Shown here piece after piece: positions 45,877 to 54,933 of a DNA stretch of 64,000 nucleotides. Below the pieces are notes generated by a model. It saw nothing but the letters and a program-made list of their open reading frames with translations, made no database searches and was not told the DNA's origin. The position numbers were made by a program, and so were the translations under genes. How positions within the stretch are numbered: the first letter of the stretch is position 1; each line of letters starts with the position of its first letter. Source of the stretch: Luteimonas aestuarii (GTDB lineage Bacteria > Pseudomonadota > Gammaproteobacteria > Xanthomonadales > Xanthomonadaceae); contig NZ_SMTF01000013.1 of the NCBI RefSeq assembly GCF_004357985.1, forward strand, positions 27,752 through 91,751, read 5' to 3'.

Positions 45877-47280
45877 TCAAGCGGACGCCGGCGCTGCCGG
45901 CGCCCACAAGGCGGGTTCGCCTTCCAGCACCGCCATGTAGGCACGCCGCCAGGCATGGATGTCGAACTCCTCCAGCCGGTCCATCATTGCCCGCCAGCGT
46001 TCGATCCGCTGCGCCTTGGGCATGTTGGCCGCGGTGGCGATGGCATCGGCCACGCCATCCAGGTCGTGCGGGTTGACCAGCAGCGCTTCCTTCATCTCCT
46101 GCGCGGCGCCGGCCAGCAGCGACAGCACCAGTACCCCCGGGTCTTCCGGGTCCTGCGCCGCCACGAATTCCTTCGCCACAAGGTTCATGCCGTCGCGCAA
46201 CGGCGTGACCAGCCCCAGCCGCGCCAGCCGGTAGAACCCGGTCAACGTGGCGTGGGCGAAGTTGCGGTTGACGTAGCGCAGCGGGGTCCAGTCGGGCACG
46301 GCGTGGTTGCCGTTGATGTGGCCGGCGATCTGCTCCAGCTGGTTGCGCAGTTGCCGGTACTCGGTCACGTCGCCGCGCGAGACCGGCGCGATCTGCAGGT
46401 AGGTCAGGCTGCCGCGTTCGCCGGCATGGCGTTCAAGGTAGCGCTCGAACCCATGGAAACGCTCGGGCAAGCCCTTGGAGTAATCCAGCCGATCCACCCC
46501 GATCGCGAGCAGCCTGGGTTCGAGGCTGCGGCGCAAGTCGCGCACGGCGGGCTTGTTGATCGCCGCGACCGACTGGCTGGCGATGTGCGCGGTATCGATG
46601 CTGATCGGGAACGCCGCCGCGCGCAGCCTGCGTCCACCGGGTGCTTCCAGCACGCCATCGCCGAACACGCGGCCGCCGCCGAACAGGCGCACGTAGTCCT
46701 GGAAGCGCTCGACGTCGCGCTGGGTCTGGAAGCCGATCAGGTCGTAGGAGTACAGCGTGGAGAACAGCCGCGCGTGGTCCGGCATGGCCGCCATCAGGTC
46801 GGGCGACGGCATCGGTACGTGCAGGAAGAACCCCATGCGGCAGCCGATGCCGCGTTCGCGCAGCAGCGCCGCCAGCGGGATCAGGTGGTAGTCGTGGATC
46901 CAGACCGTGTCGTCCTCGCGCAGCAGCGGCGCCAGCTTGTCGGCGAACAGTGCGTTGACGCGGCGATAGCCCTCACGGGTTTCGCGCGAGTAGTCGACCA
47001 GGTCCAGCCTGAAATGCAGCAGCGGCCACAGCGTGCGGTTGGCGAAGCCGTTGTAGTAGGCGTCGTGGTCGCGCTTGTTGAGGTCCATGGTGACGAAGCG
47101 GATGTCGCCCTCGGACTGCTCGTGCAGCGCGCCACTGGCCTCGCGCACGGTCCTGCCGCTCCAGCCGAACCACAGCCCTCCTTTTTCTTCGAGCGCCGCC
47201 TGCAAGGCAACCGCCAGCCCACCCGCACGGTTCTCGCCCGGCACGGCCACGCGGTTGGACACGACGACCAGTCGGCTCAC
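45877..47280 (-). CDS. otsA: Alpha,alpha-trehalose-phosphate synthase
   Basis: OtsA makes trehalose 6-phosphate from UDP-glucose (or another NDP-glucose) and glucose 6-phosphate. The 467-residue GT20 protein has VVVSNRVAVPGENRAGGLA, WFGWSG, HDYHLIPL at 129-136, FFLHVPMPS, GVDRLDYSKGLPERF and LRDGMNLVAKEFVA. I chose the GTG that overlaps the stop of the GH15 gene (GTGA) and has AGGA six bases ahead; an in-frame ATG at 47295 would add five residues. It is the last gene of the trehalose operon. Confidence 0.95.
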   Translation of the reverse strand: MSRLVVVSNRVAVPGENRAGGLAVALQAALEEKGGLWFGWSGRTVREASGALHEQSEGDIRFVTMDLNKRDHDAYYNGFANRTLWPLLHFRLDLVDYSRETREGYRRVNALFADKLAPLLREDDTVWIHDYHLIPLAALLRERGIGCRMGFFLHVPMPSPDLMAAMPDHARLFSTLYSYDLIGFQTQRDVERFQDYVRLFGGGRVFGDGVLEAPGGRRLRAAAFPISIDTAHIASQSVAAINKPAVRDLRRSLEPRLLAIGVDRLDYSKGLPERFHGFERYLERHAGERGSLTYLQIAPVSRGDVTEYRQLRNQLEQIAGHINGNHAVPDWTPLRYVNRNFAHATLTGFYRLARLGLVTPLRDGMNLVAKEFVAAQDPEDPGVLVLSLLAGAAQEMKEALLVNPHDLDGVADAIATAANMPKAQRIERWRAMMDRLEEFDIHAWRRAYMAVLEGEPALWAPAAPASA

Positions 47281-49097
47281 GACGCTTCCTGCCATGAACG
47301 CGACAGCCGCATCGCCGCGATGATGAGGCCCACGTGCGAATAGGTCTGCGGGAAGTTGCCCCAGGCCTCGCCGTCCTCGAACGCGGTGTCCTCGGACAGG
47401 AGGCCGAGGTGGTTGCGGCGCGACAATACGCGCTCGAACATCGCGCGGGCTTCGTCGGTTCGACCGATCGCGGCCAGCGCGTCGATGTACCAGAACGTGC
47501 AGATGGTGAAGCTGGTTTCGGGCTCGCCGAAGTCGTCCGGCGCAATGTAGCGGAACAGCGCGTCGCCCCTGCGCAGGTCGCGGCCGATCGCCTCCACCGT
47601 CGACACGTAGCGCGGATCGTCGGGGGAAAGGAAGCCGATGTCGGCCAGCAGCAGCAACGAGGCATCCAGGTAGTCGCTCTGGAACGAGGCGCTGAAATGC
47701 CCCGCCTGTCCGCGCCAGGCACGTTCGACGGTATGCGCATGGATGGTGTCGGCACGCGAGCGCCAGTGGTCGCGGCGCTCGCCGAGTCCGAGGTTGCCGG
47801 CGATCTTCGCCAGCCGGTCGCAGGCCGCCCAGCACATCGCCGCCGTGTACGTATGCACCTCCGCGCGGCCACGGAATTCCCACAGGCCGGCATCGGGCTG
47901 GTCGTGCAGGGCGAAGGCGCGTTCGCCCAACGGTTCGAGCCGCGCGAACGCGGCGGCATCGCCGGGATGCGCAAGCCTCTGGTCGAAGAACAGTTGCGTC
48001 GAGGCCAGCACCACGCTGCCGTACACATCGTGCTGCTTCTGCACCCAGGCCAGGTTGCCGCGGCGCACCGGGCCCATGCCGCGGTAGCCGGCCAGGCTTT
48101 CGACTTCGATTTCCTCGAGTTCCTCGGCAAAATCGATGCCGTACAGCGGCTGCAGGCTGCCGTCGTGGGTGGCGATGTTGAAGATGTAGCGCAGGAACTC
48201 TTCCATGCTGCGGGTGGCGCCCAGCCGGTTCAGCGCACGCACCACGAAGGCGGCATCGCGCAGCCAGCAGTAGCGGTAATCCCAGTTGCGCACGCTGCCT
48301 GGCGCCTCCGGGATCGAGGTGGTCATGGCGGCGATGATCGCGCCGCTGTCCTCGTACTGGCACAGCTTGAGCGTGATCGCACTGCGGATCACCGCGTCCT
48401 GCCAGTCCAGCGGCACCGAGAGGTAGCGCGCCCACTCACGCCAGTACTCGACGGTGCGGTCCAGCGCCTCCTCGGCATAGCCCGCGATGGAGCGCAGCAG
48501 CGATTCGTCCGGGCCCAGCACGAGGTGCGCGGTATCGGCCAGCACGAACGGCGTTTCCTCGCGCACGAAGCGCACCGGCACGTCGGTGGTCAGGCGCATT
48601 GTGAAATCCGGCAGCAGCCAGCGGATATGGTTGCTGCCCCACGTGGTCTCGGGCTTGCGTGCACCCCAGTCCGCCAGCGGGCGCAGGCGCACGCGGATGC
48701 GCGGCGTGCCGGACAGCGGCCGCAGCTTGCGAATGATCGACACCGGTCGGTAGATGCGGCCGTTGTTCTTCCAGCGCGGCGCGAAATCCAGGATTTCCAC
48801 GGCACTACCGTGGCGGTCATGCAGCACCGTGCGCAGGATGGCGGTGTTGGTGAGGTATTCCTGTTCGCTACGCTCGAAATCCTCGAGCTCGATGGCGAAA
48901 TCGCCGCCGGCGTGGTCGCGCGGCGACAGCAACGCGCAGAAGGCCGGATCGCCATCGAACGCCGGCATGCAGCTCCACACCACGCGCGCCTCGCGATCGA
49001 CCAGCGCGCCGAAGCTGCCATTGCCGATCACGCCGAGGTCGAGCGATTGCGACGCCGGGTGAAGCGTTGCGCCAGGCGCCGTTGCGTCGACGCTCAT
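47277..49097 (-). CDS. GH15-family glycoside hydrolase (glucoamylase/trehalase-like)
   Basis: A cytoplasmic protein of 606 residues without signal peptide, built of an N-terminal beta domain and an (alpha/alpha)6 barrel. NWDYRYCWLRDA at 271-282 and the EDGEAWGNFPQTYSHVG region near the end mark GH15. Relatives include glucoamylases and the trehalases of mycobacteria and archaea. Its place between otsB and otsA, with 4-bp overlaps on both sides, makes a trehalose or trehalose-phosphate link likely, but the substrate cannot be read from sequence. Confidence 0.88.
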   Translation of the reverse strand: MSVDATAPGATLHPASQSLDLGVIGNGSFGALVDREARVVWSCMPAFDGDPAFCALLSPRDHAGGDFAIELEDFERSEQEYLTNTAILRTVLHDRHGSAVEILDFAPRWKNNGRIYRPVSIIRKLRPLSGTPRIRVRLRPLADWGARKPETTWGSNHIRWLLPDFTMRLTTDVPVRFVREETPFVLADTAHLVLGPDESLLRSIAGYAEEALDRTVEYWREWARYLSVPLDWQDAVIRSAITLKLCQYEDSGAIIAAMTTSIPEAPGSVRNWDYRYCWLRDAAFVVRALNRLGATRSMEEFLRYIFNIATHDGSLQPLYGIDFAEELEEIEVESLAGYRGMGPVRRGNLAWVQKQHDVYGSVVLASTQLFFDQRLAHPGDAAAFARLEPLGERAFALHDQPDAGLWEFRGRAEVHTYTAAMCWAACDRLAKIAGNLGLGERRDHWRSRADTIHAHTVERAWRGQAGHFSASFQSDYLDASLLLLADIGFLSPDDPRYVSTVEAIGRDLRRGDALFRYIAPDDFGEPETSFTICTFWYIDALAAIGRTDEARAMFERVLSRRNHLGLLSEDTAFEDGEAWGNFPQTYSHVGLIIAAMRLSRSWQEAS

Positions 49098-49852
49098 CGT
49101 GCCACTCCCAGCCAGTCGCGCACCGCGGCCGGATCCGCCAGCCCGTGCCGGGCCACGCTGTCCGTACGCCCACCCACCAGGATGCTGATGCCGCCGCGGG
49201 CATTGACCACCTCGAAGCCATGCTCGTCGGTGAGGTCGTCGCCGGCGAACACCGGCACCCGCCCGCGGAACGGTGCGTGTTCGAGGAAGGCCGCGATGGC
49301 CGTGCCCTTGTCGGCGGCATCGGGCTTGAGCTCGGCGACATGGTCGCCCGGCTGCAGGCGGTAGCCGGACAATCTGGCCAACGCGCCCTCTGCGAACGCC
49401 ATCGCCGACGCGGCTGCTTCCGGCGCGGCGCGCCAGTGCAGCGCCAACGCGACGCCCTTGTCTTCCACCAGCGCGCCAGGGAATGGCGCCAGCGCCTGGC
49501 GCGCGTCCTCGACAACGCCGCGCATGTCGGCACCACCCTCCTCCGCCAGCGCGACGATGTCGGCATCCAGCCGGCGTTCCAGTCCGTGCAGCCCTGCAGC
49601 GGGAAACAGGGCCGGGGCGAACATGCGGTCGAGCATCGCGATGCGGCGCCCGCTCACCAGCGCCAGTGCGCCATCGAGCATGCCGGACAGCGCCAGCAGG
49701 CGGTCGACCACGCCCGGCTGCACGCCGGCGTCGTCGGGATCGTCGGTGAATTCGATGAGGCAGCCATCGACATCGAGGAACAGCGCCCAGTCGCGCGCAG
49801 GCACGGGGGGTGATGGCAGCGAAATGGCAGTGGCAGGCATGGGCATCGTCAT
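49094..49852 (-). CDS. otsB: Trehalose-6-phosphate phosphatase
   Basis: A HAD-superfamily phosphatase (252 aa) that dephosphorylates trehalose 6-phosphate. The nucleophile and acid are D27 and D29 in FLDVDGCLIEF; ALVSGRR, GLHGLER, the lysine region ELKPDAADKGTAI and FAGDDLTDEHGF complete the family motifs. Three ATGs lie close together at the start; the first is used, without a visible Shine-Dalgarno sequence. It is the first gene of the overlapping otsB-GH15-otsA operon. Confidence 0.94.
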   Translation of the reverse strand: MTMPMPATAISLPSPPVPARDWALFLDVDGCLIEFTDDPDDAGVQPGVVDRLLALSGMLDGALALVSGRRIAMLDRMFAPALFPAAGLHGLERRLDADIVALAEEGGADMRGVVEDARQALAPFPGALVEDKGVALALHWRAAPEAAASAMAFAEGALARLSGYRLQPGDHVAELKPDAADKGTAIAAFLEHAPFRGRVPVFAGDDLTDEHGFEVVNARGGISILVGGRTDSVARHGLADPAAVRDWLGVAR

Positions 49853-49983
49853 GGGGGGTGTCGTGCGCACGGCACCTCGCAAATCACTGCAAAGGTGCTG
49901 CGACGCAGGCATTGCCCATGATGACGGCATCACCGCAAAGCCCGCGTCAATGCGGGTCAGGATGCGCACATTGCGCGCAGCGG

Positions 49984-51072
49984 TCAAACCGATTGCGCGT
50001 CGCCGGTCGCAGGATCGAACAGGTGCACGCGATGCGGGTCGATGCGCAGCGGCAAGGCATCGCCAACAGCGGGCAGGTTGCGTGGCGCCAGCCGCACCAC
50101 CAGCGGCTGCGCGCCCAGGCGGAGGTTGGCGAGGGCTTCGCTGCCCACCGGTTCGATCACTTCCACCTCGGGCACCAGCTGCGCCTGATCCGCCTCGCAA
50201 CGATGCAGGTCCTCAGGACGCACGCCCAGGTGCCATTCGCGCCCGATCCACGCCCGGGGCACGTCGAAACCAGGCGGCAGGCCGACGCGCGCACCACCGG
50301 CAAGCCGCAGGTGCAGGCCATCGCCCACGTCGAGCGTGCCGGTGAACACGTTCATCGCCGGACTGCCGAGGAAGGTGGCGACGAACAGGTTGGCCGGGCG
50401 TTCGTACAGCGCCATCGGCGTGTCCACCTGCAGGATCCGCCCTTCGTTGAGCACGACGATGCGCTGGCCGAGCGTCATCGCCTCGATCTGGTCATGGGTC
50501 ACGTACACCATCGTGGTGCCCAGCTGGCGGTGCAGCCGCGCGATCTCCACGCGCATGCCCGTGCGCAGCTTGGCGTCGAGGTTGGACAACGGTTCGTCCA
50601 GCAGGAACACCTGCGGCTGCCGCACCAGCGCGCGTCCCAGTGCGACGCGCTGGCGCTGGCCGCCCGACAGTTGCCCGGGCTTGCGATCCAGCAGGCCGTC
50701 GAGTTCCAGCACGCGGGCGGCATCGGCCACGCGCGCCGCCACCGCGGCCTTGTCGTGCCCGCGCAGCTTCAATCCGAAAGCGAGGTTTTCGGCCACGCTC
50801 ATGTGCGGGTACAGCGCATAACTCTGGAACACCATGGCGATGTCCCGGTCCTTCGGCGCCACGTCGTTCACCACGCGGCCGCCGATCGACAGGGTGCCCG
50901 AGGTGATCGACTCCAGCCCGGCGAGCATCCGCAGCAGGGTGGACTTGCCACAGCCCGACGGCCCCACCAGCACCAGCAGCTCGCCGTCGGCGATGTCCAG
51001 CGAGGCATCGGCCACGGCCACATGCCCGTTGGGATACACCTTGCGCAGCTGGTTCAGGCGGACATCGGCCAT
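49984..51072 (-). CDS. Sugar ABC transporter ATP-binding protein, MalK/UgpC type
   Basis: A 362-residue ATPase of the CUT1 family. Walker A GPSGCGKST, Q-loop MVFQSYALYPHM, signature LSGGQRQR, Walker B VFLLDEPLSNLDAKLR and switch histidine in VTHDQ are followed by the C-terminal OB-type regulatory domain (HLGVRPEDLH, PVGSEALANLRLG). It lacks adjacent permeases; the only CUT1 permeases in the window are 11 kb away and may be its partners, since one ATPase often serves several systems. A GAGGAGTGAC ribosome site precedes it, and a LacI-type operator lies 121 bp upstream. Confidence 0.93.
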   Translation of the reverse strand: MADVRLNQLRKVYPNGHVAVADASLDIADGELLVLVGPSGCGKSTLLRMLAGLESITSGTLSIGGRVVNDVAPKDRDIAMVFQSYALYPHMSVAENLAFGLKLRGHDKAAVAARVADAARVLELDGLLDRKPGQLSGGQRQRVALGRALVRQPQVFLLDEPLSNLDAKLRTGMRVEIARLHRQLGTTMVYVTHDQIEAMTLGQRIVVLNEGRILQVDTPMALYERPANLFVATFLGSPAMNVFTGTLDVGDGLHLRLAGGARVGLPPGFDVPRAWIGREWHLGVRPEDLHRCEADQAQLVPEVEVIEPVGSEALANLRLGAQPLVVRLAPRNLPAVGDALPLRIDPHRVHLFDPATGDAQSV

Positions 51073-51762
51073 GTCACTCCTCGAGGATGCAGTGCGGCAT
51101 TTCGCAGCACGGACTTCCCAATACGGGATACCGGGCTGCCTGATCCGCCCAGCCGGGCACTGACGGCGGGACAGGATGCCGGTATTCTGGCATGTAATCG
51201 TTTTCAGTCCATCATGCCGGATTCGTGGTCGCCTTGCCCGCCCTCCCTTCACTCCAGATGCCGCGCCCACCCGGGCTACCCCGGGGGAAGGTTCGGTGGA
51301 TCCAGCGGCGCGGGTGCGCACGGCATGCCCGGACGATGGGCGGCGACCTGCGCTGTCGCGCTCCTGCGCAATGCCCGGCGCACCGCGCAGTGCGCGCCGA
51401 AGCCGCCCCTCCGCGAGCGAACGCGATGGACGTCGACCGGACCCGCGCTGGCGTCGGGCTGCGGCCACGAGACATAGCACAACGACGCCCGCACGCAGCG
51501 CTGCGAATCGATGGCATGCGCAACCATTCCTCGACGCCGCCATCGATACCTGTACGCATGCGCATGTCCAGCAAGACATCCCGCCCGGATGCGCGCGGGA
51601 GAGGTCGCGCCTGCACCGTCGAACAGCGCGAACACAGACCCGCACGCGTCCCGCCCCGCGCACACAAGGACCAGCCGCGCTGGTACTCTCGCAATCTTGC
51701 ATCGCACGGCCGCCACGGCGCCGATTCCTTCCCGCCACTGACGAGACTCCACCACGCGCCCC
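51073..51762. other. 690-bp gene-free divergent region between the ABC ATPase and zwf
   Basis: The ATPase-proximal part carries the LacI-type operator. In the remainder I saw no convincing gene: open frames exist on both strands but are rich in Arg, Pro and Ala with no domain-like pattern. An extended -10-like TGGTACTCT lies about 75 bp before zwf (51681-51689) without a good -35. The region is unusually long for this compact window. Confidence 0.5.
51193..51206. promoter_or_regulatory. LacI/GalR-family operator
   Basis: TGTAATCGTTTTCA fits the cre-like consensus TGWAANCGNTTWCA with the central CG typical of LacI-family sites. It stands upstream of the sugar ABC ATPase gene and could also affect zwf on the other side. 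No LacI-family regulator is encoded in the window. Confidence 0.55.
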
Positions 51763-53181
51763 ATGCATGACACTTTGTTGCTGTTCGGCGCAACCGGCGA
51801 TCTCGCACAGCGCTACCTGTTCCCGTCCCTGCTGCACCTGCTGCGCGACCGCCAGTTGCCGGAAGGCTTCCGCGTGGTCGCCATCGGCCGCAGCGAACAC
51901 AGCGACGACGGCTTCCGCGACTGGCTGCGCAACCGCATCCAGGGCGAGGACCGCAACGCCGGGGCGCTGGACGACCTGCTGCGCCGCATCCGCTACCACG
52001 CGCTGGACCTGCAGGACATCGACGGCGTCGCGGCGGCGCTGTCGCAATACGCTGATCGTCCGGCGGTCAGCTACCTGTCCACGCCGCCCAACCTGTTCGA
52101 ACCCGCCTGCCGCGGGTTGAAGGCGGCCGGGCTGCTGGAAGCGCCGTCGCGGCTGGTGCTGGAAAAGCCGATCGGGCACGACCTGGAATCGGCACGCGCG
52201 ATCGACGCGACGCTCAAGTCGGCGCTGGATGAATCGCGGATCTTCCGCATCGACCACTACCTCGGCAAGGCGCCGGTGCAGAACCTGCTGGCGCTGCGTT
52301 TCGGCAATGCCCTGCTGGAAGCGGTCTGGCAGCACCGCTGGATCGATTCGGTGGACATCGTGGTCGCCGAAACCGGCGGCGTCGATGGCCGCGAGGGCTA
52401 CTACGCCGACTACGGCGCGCTGCGCGACATGGTGCAGAACCACATGCTGCAGCTGCTGGCGCTCATCGCGATGGAGCCACCGGCGGCGATGGACGCCGAC
52501 AGCATCCGCGACGAGAAGCGCAAGGTGCTGCGCGCGCTGCGCCCGATGACCGCCGAGGAAGCCGGCAACGACAGCGTGCGCGGCCGCTATACCGATGGCG
52601 TGGTCGACGGCAAGGCGGCCAAGGGCTTCGGCCGCGAGTACGACGTGGAGACCTTCGTCGCGGTGCGCGCGTGGATCGACAACTGGCGCTGGGCAGGCGT
52701 GCCGTTCCGGCTGGTCACCGGCAAGCGCATGCCGGCGCGGGCCACCGAGGTGATCGTGCGCTTCAAGCCGGTCACGCACTGGGTGTTCGACCGCCCCGAC
52801 AAGCAGCATGCGCGCCCCAACCGGCTGCGCATGCGGCTGCAGCCCGAAGAAACCATCGAGCTGACCCTGATGGGCAGCCTGGCCGCGCCGGAATGGGGCG
52901 CGACCGAACTCGAACCGATGTCGCTGGACCTGTCGATGCTGCCGCCCAAGCGGCGCATCGCCTATGAGCGACTCATGATCGATGCGCTCAAGGGCGACCA
53001 GACGCTGTTCGTGCGCGACGACGAGGTCGAGGCCGCGTGGCGCTGGATCGACAGCATCAACGCCGCCTGGCGTGCCGCAGGGACGCCGGTGCAGGACTAC
53101 CCCGCCGGCTCCTGGGGGCCGCCGGAGGCCGCCGACTTCCTGCCCACCACGCTTCCGGTCAACGGCGGGCGCAAGCCGTGA
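51763..53181 (+). CDS. zwf: Glucose-6-phosphate 1-dehydrogenase
   Basis: Zwf oxidises glucose 6-phosphate to 6-phosphogluconolactone, the first step shared by the Entner-Doudoroff and pentose phosphate routes. The 472-residue protein has the coenzyme motif GATGDLA at 9-15, EKPIGHDL, and the substrate signature RIDHYLGK at 162-169 with its catalytic lysine and histidine. It starts the operon zwf-glk-pgl-edd-eda; its stop codon overlaps the glk start (GTGA). Confidence 0.97.
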   Translation: MHDTLLLFGATGDLAQRYLFPSLLHLLRDRQLPEGFRVVAIGRSEHSDDGFRDWLRNRIQGEDRNAGALDDLLRRIRYHALDLQDIDGVAAALSQYADRPAVSYLSTPPNLFEPACRGLKAAGLLEAPSRLVLEKPIGHDLESARAIDATLKSALDESRIFRIDHYLGKAPVQNLLALRFGNALLEAVWQHRWIDSVDIVVAETGGVDGREGYYADYGALRDMVQNHMLQLLALIAMEPPAAMDADSIRDEKRKVLRALRPMTAEEAGNDSVRGRYTDGVVDGKAAKGFGREYDVETFVAVRAWIDNWRWAGVPFRLVTGKRMPARATEVIVRFKPVTHWVFDRPDKQHARPNRLRMRLQPEETIELTLMGSLAAPEWGATELEPMSLDLSMLPPKRRIAYERLMIDALKGDQTLFVRDDEVEAAWRWIDSINAAWRAAGTPVQDYPAGSWGPPEAADFLPTTLPVNGGRKP

Positions 53182-54182
53182 ACGCCGGGCGCCGCGTCCT
53201 GCTGGCCGACATCGGCGGCACCAACGCCCGTTTCGCGCTGGCTGCGCCGGCGGCGGAGCAACCGTTGCTGGCCGACAGCGTGCAGGGGTTCGCGGTCGCG
53301 GATTTCCCGTCGCTGGCCGACGCGGCCAGGCACTATCTCGATGCCTGTGGCCTGCAGGACGCGGGCATCCGCGAGGCGGTATTCGCCGTTGCCGGGCGGG
53401 TCGACGGCGACGAGGCGCGGATCACCAACCATCCCTGGGTCATTTCGAAGCGTCGCACCGCCGAGCGGCTCGGCTTCGATCGCATCGAACTGATCAACGA
53501 TTTCGCCGCGCAGGCCATGGCCATCCCGCTGCTGCAGCCGGAGGACATGCGCCAGATCGGCGGCAGCGGCTGGCGCAAGCAGCCCGACTGCCAGCACCGG
53601 ACCTATGCGGTGATCGGTCCCGGCACCGGCCTCGGCGTGGGCGCGCTGGTCGTGCGCGATGGCCGTCACTATCCGCTGGAGACCGAAGGCGGGCATGTCA
53701 GCTTCCCGCCCGGCACGCCGGAAGAACTGGACATCCTCGACCGGCTCTCGGCGCAGTTCGGACGCGTCTCGAACGAACGCCTGATCTGCGGCCCCGGCCT
53801 GGTCAACATCCATCGCGCGCTGAGCGAGATCGCAGGCGTCGATCCCGGCCCGATGCAGCCGGCCGACATCACCGAACGCGCCCGCGCCGGCGATCCGCGC
53901 TGCATGCGCGCGGTCGATGTGTTCTGCGCGGTGTTCGGCGCCATCGCCGGCGACCTGGTGCTGACGCTGGGCGCCTGGGACGGGGTGTTCCTGACCGGAG
54001 GACTGGTGCCGAAGATGCTCGACGAACTGCAGCACTCCGGATTCCGCCAGCGCTTCGAACACAAGGGCAGGTTCTCGCCGAACATGGCGCGGGTACCGTC
54101 GATGGCGGTGCTGCATCGCCACGCCGGGCTGCTGGGCGCGGCCGCGATCGCCTGCCACGGCCCCTGCGGGGCTGCGCCATGA
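53178..54182 (+). CDS. glk: Glucokinase
   Basis: A 334-residue bacterial glucokinase that phosphorylates free glucose with ATP. The phosphate-binding ADIGGTNARF lies at 10-19, followed by VAGRVDGDEARITNHPW, LINDFAAQAMAIP, the GPGTGLGVGAL loop and TEGGHVSFPP, with a C-terminal FLTGGLVPKML. I chose the GTG overlapping the zwf stop, because the longer open frame runs back into zwf. Its presence in the operon implies that free glucose, released by hydrolases, enters the pathway directly. Confidence 0.95.
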   Translation: MNAGRRVLLADIGGTNARFALAAPAAEQPLLADSVQGFAVADFPSLADAARHYLDACGLQDAGIREAVFAVAGRVDGDEARITNHPWVISKRRTAERLGFDRIELINDFAAQAMAIPLLQPEDMRQIGGSGWRKQPDCQHRTYAVIGPGTGLGVGALVVRDGRHYPLETEGGHVSFPPGTPEELDILDRLSAQFGRVSNERLICGPGLVNIHRALSEIAGVDPGPMQPADITERARAGDPRCMRAVDVFCAVFGAIAGDLVLTLGAWDGVFLTGGLVPKMLDELQHSGFRQRFEHKGRFSPNMARVPSMAVLHRHAGLLGAAAIACHGPCGAAP

Positions 54183-54907
54183 ACCAGGCCGCCGAAGTGA
54201 TCGAGGGCTCGCGCGTGCGCATGCACAGCTACGAGTCCGCCACCCAGTGGACCTGGGGCGCGGCCGTCGCGATCTCTTCGGTGCTGGCCCGCGACCTGCA
54301 GGACAGGCCGCGCACGCGCCTGCTGCTGTCCGGCGGCAGCACGCCATCGCCGGTCTATGCCGCGCTGTCGAAGGCACCGCTGGACTGGGGCCGCATCGAC
54401 GTGGCCCTGGTCGACGAACGCTGGCTGCTGCCCGACGACCCCGACAGCAACGCACGCCTGGTCCGCGAACACCTGCTGCAGAACAATGCGGCGAAGGCGC
54501 GGTTCGAAACCCTGACCCGTGCCGGCCGCAACATCGAGGAATCGGTCAACGCCGCCAACCTGCATGCGCAGAACCGGCCCGGCGTGGTCGTGCTGGGCAT
54601 GGGCGACGACGGCCACACCGCATCGCTGTTCCCGGGCATGCAGGGGCTCGACCAGGCGCTGTCGACCAAGGCGGCATACGTGTCGGTCGACGCCACCGGG
54701 TGCCCGGGCGCGGGCAAACTGTTGCGTCGCATCAGCCTGACGCCGGCGGGCCTTGCCCCGGCGCACACGCGGCTGATGCTGATCCGCGGCGAAAGCAAGC
54801 GCAAGCTGCTCGATCGCGTGCTCGACGGCGACGATCCGCACGAGTTCCCGGCCCGCGTCGCCTTCACCACGCCCGGCCCTCCCCTGCATATCCACTGGTG
54901 CCCCTGA
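54179..54907 (+). CDS. pgl: 6-phosphogluconolactonase
   Basis: Pgl hydrolyses 6-phosphogluconolactone to 6-phosphogluconate. The 242-residue protein belongs to the DevB/SugarP_isomerase-like type: LLLSGGSTPSPVYAALS, VDERWLLPDDPDSNARLVRE, VVLGMGDDGHTASLFPG and SLTPAGLAPAH are visible. It begins in the glk stop codon (ATGA) and is followed by edd after 26 bp. Confidence 0.95.
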   Translation: MNQAAEVIEGSRVRMHSYESATQWTWGAAVAISSVLARDLQDRPRTRLLLSGGSTPSPVYAALSKAPLDWGRIDVALVDERWLLPDDPDSNARLVREHLLQNNAAKARFETLTRAGRNIEESVNAANLHAQNRPGVVVLGMGDDGHTASLFPGMQGLDQALSTKAAYVSVDATGCPGAGKLLRRISLTPAGLAPAHTRLMLIRGESKRKLLDRVLDGDDPHEFPARVAFTTPGPPLHIHWCP

Positions 54908-54933
54908 GCGGCGCCCACAACCACGGCTCCCCC

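Noticed and set aside
51225..51770. 181-codon open frame upstream of zwf
   Set aside because: Pro/Arg-rich with no motif, no ribosome site, and it overlaps the zwf start in another frame.
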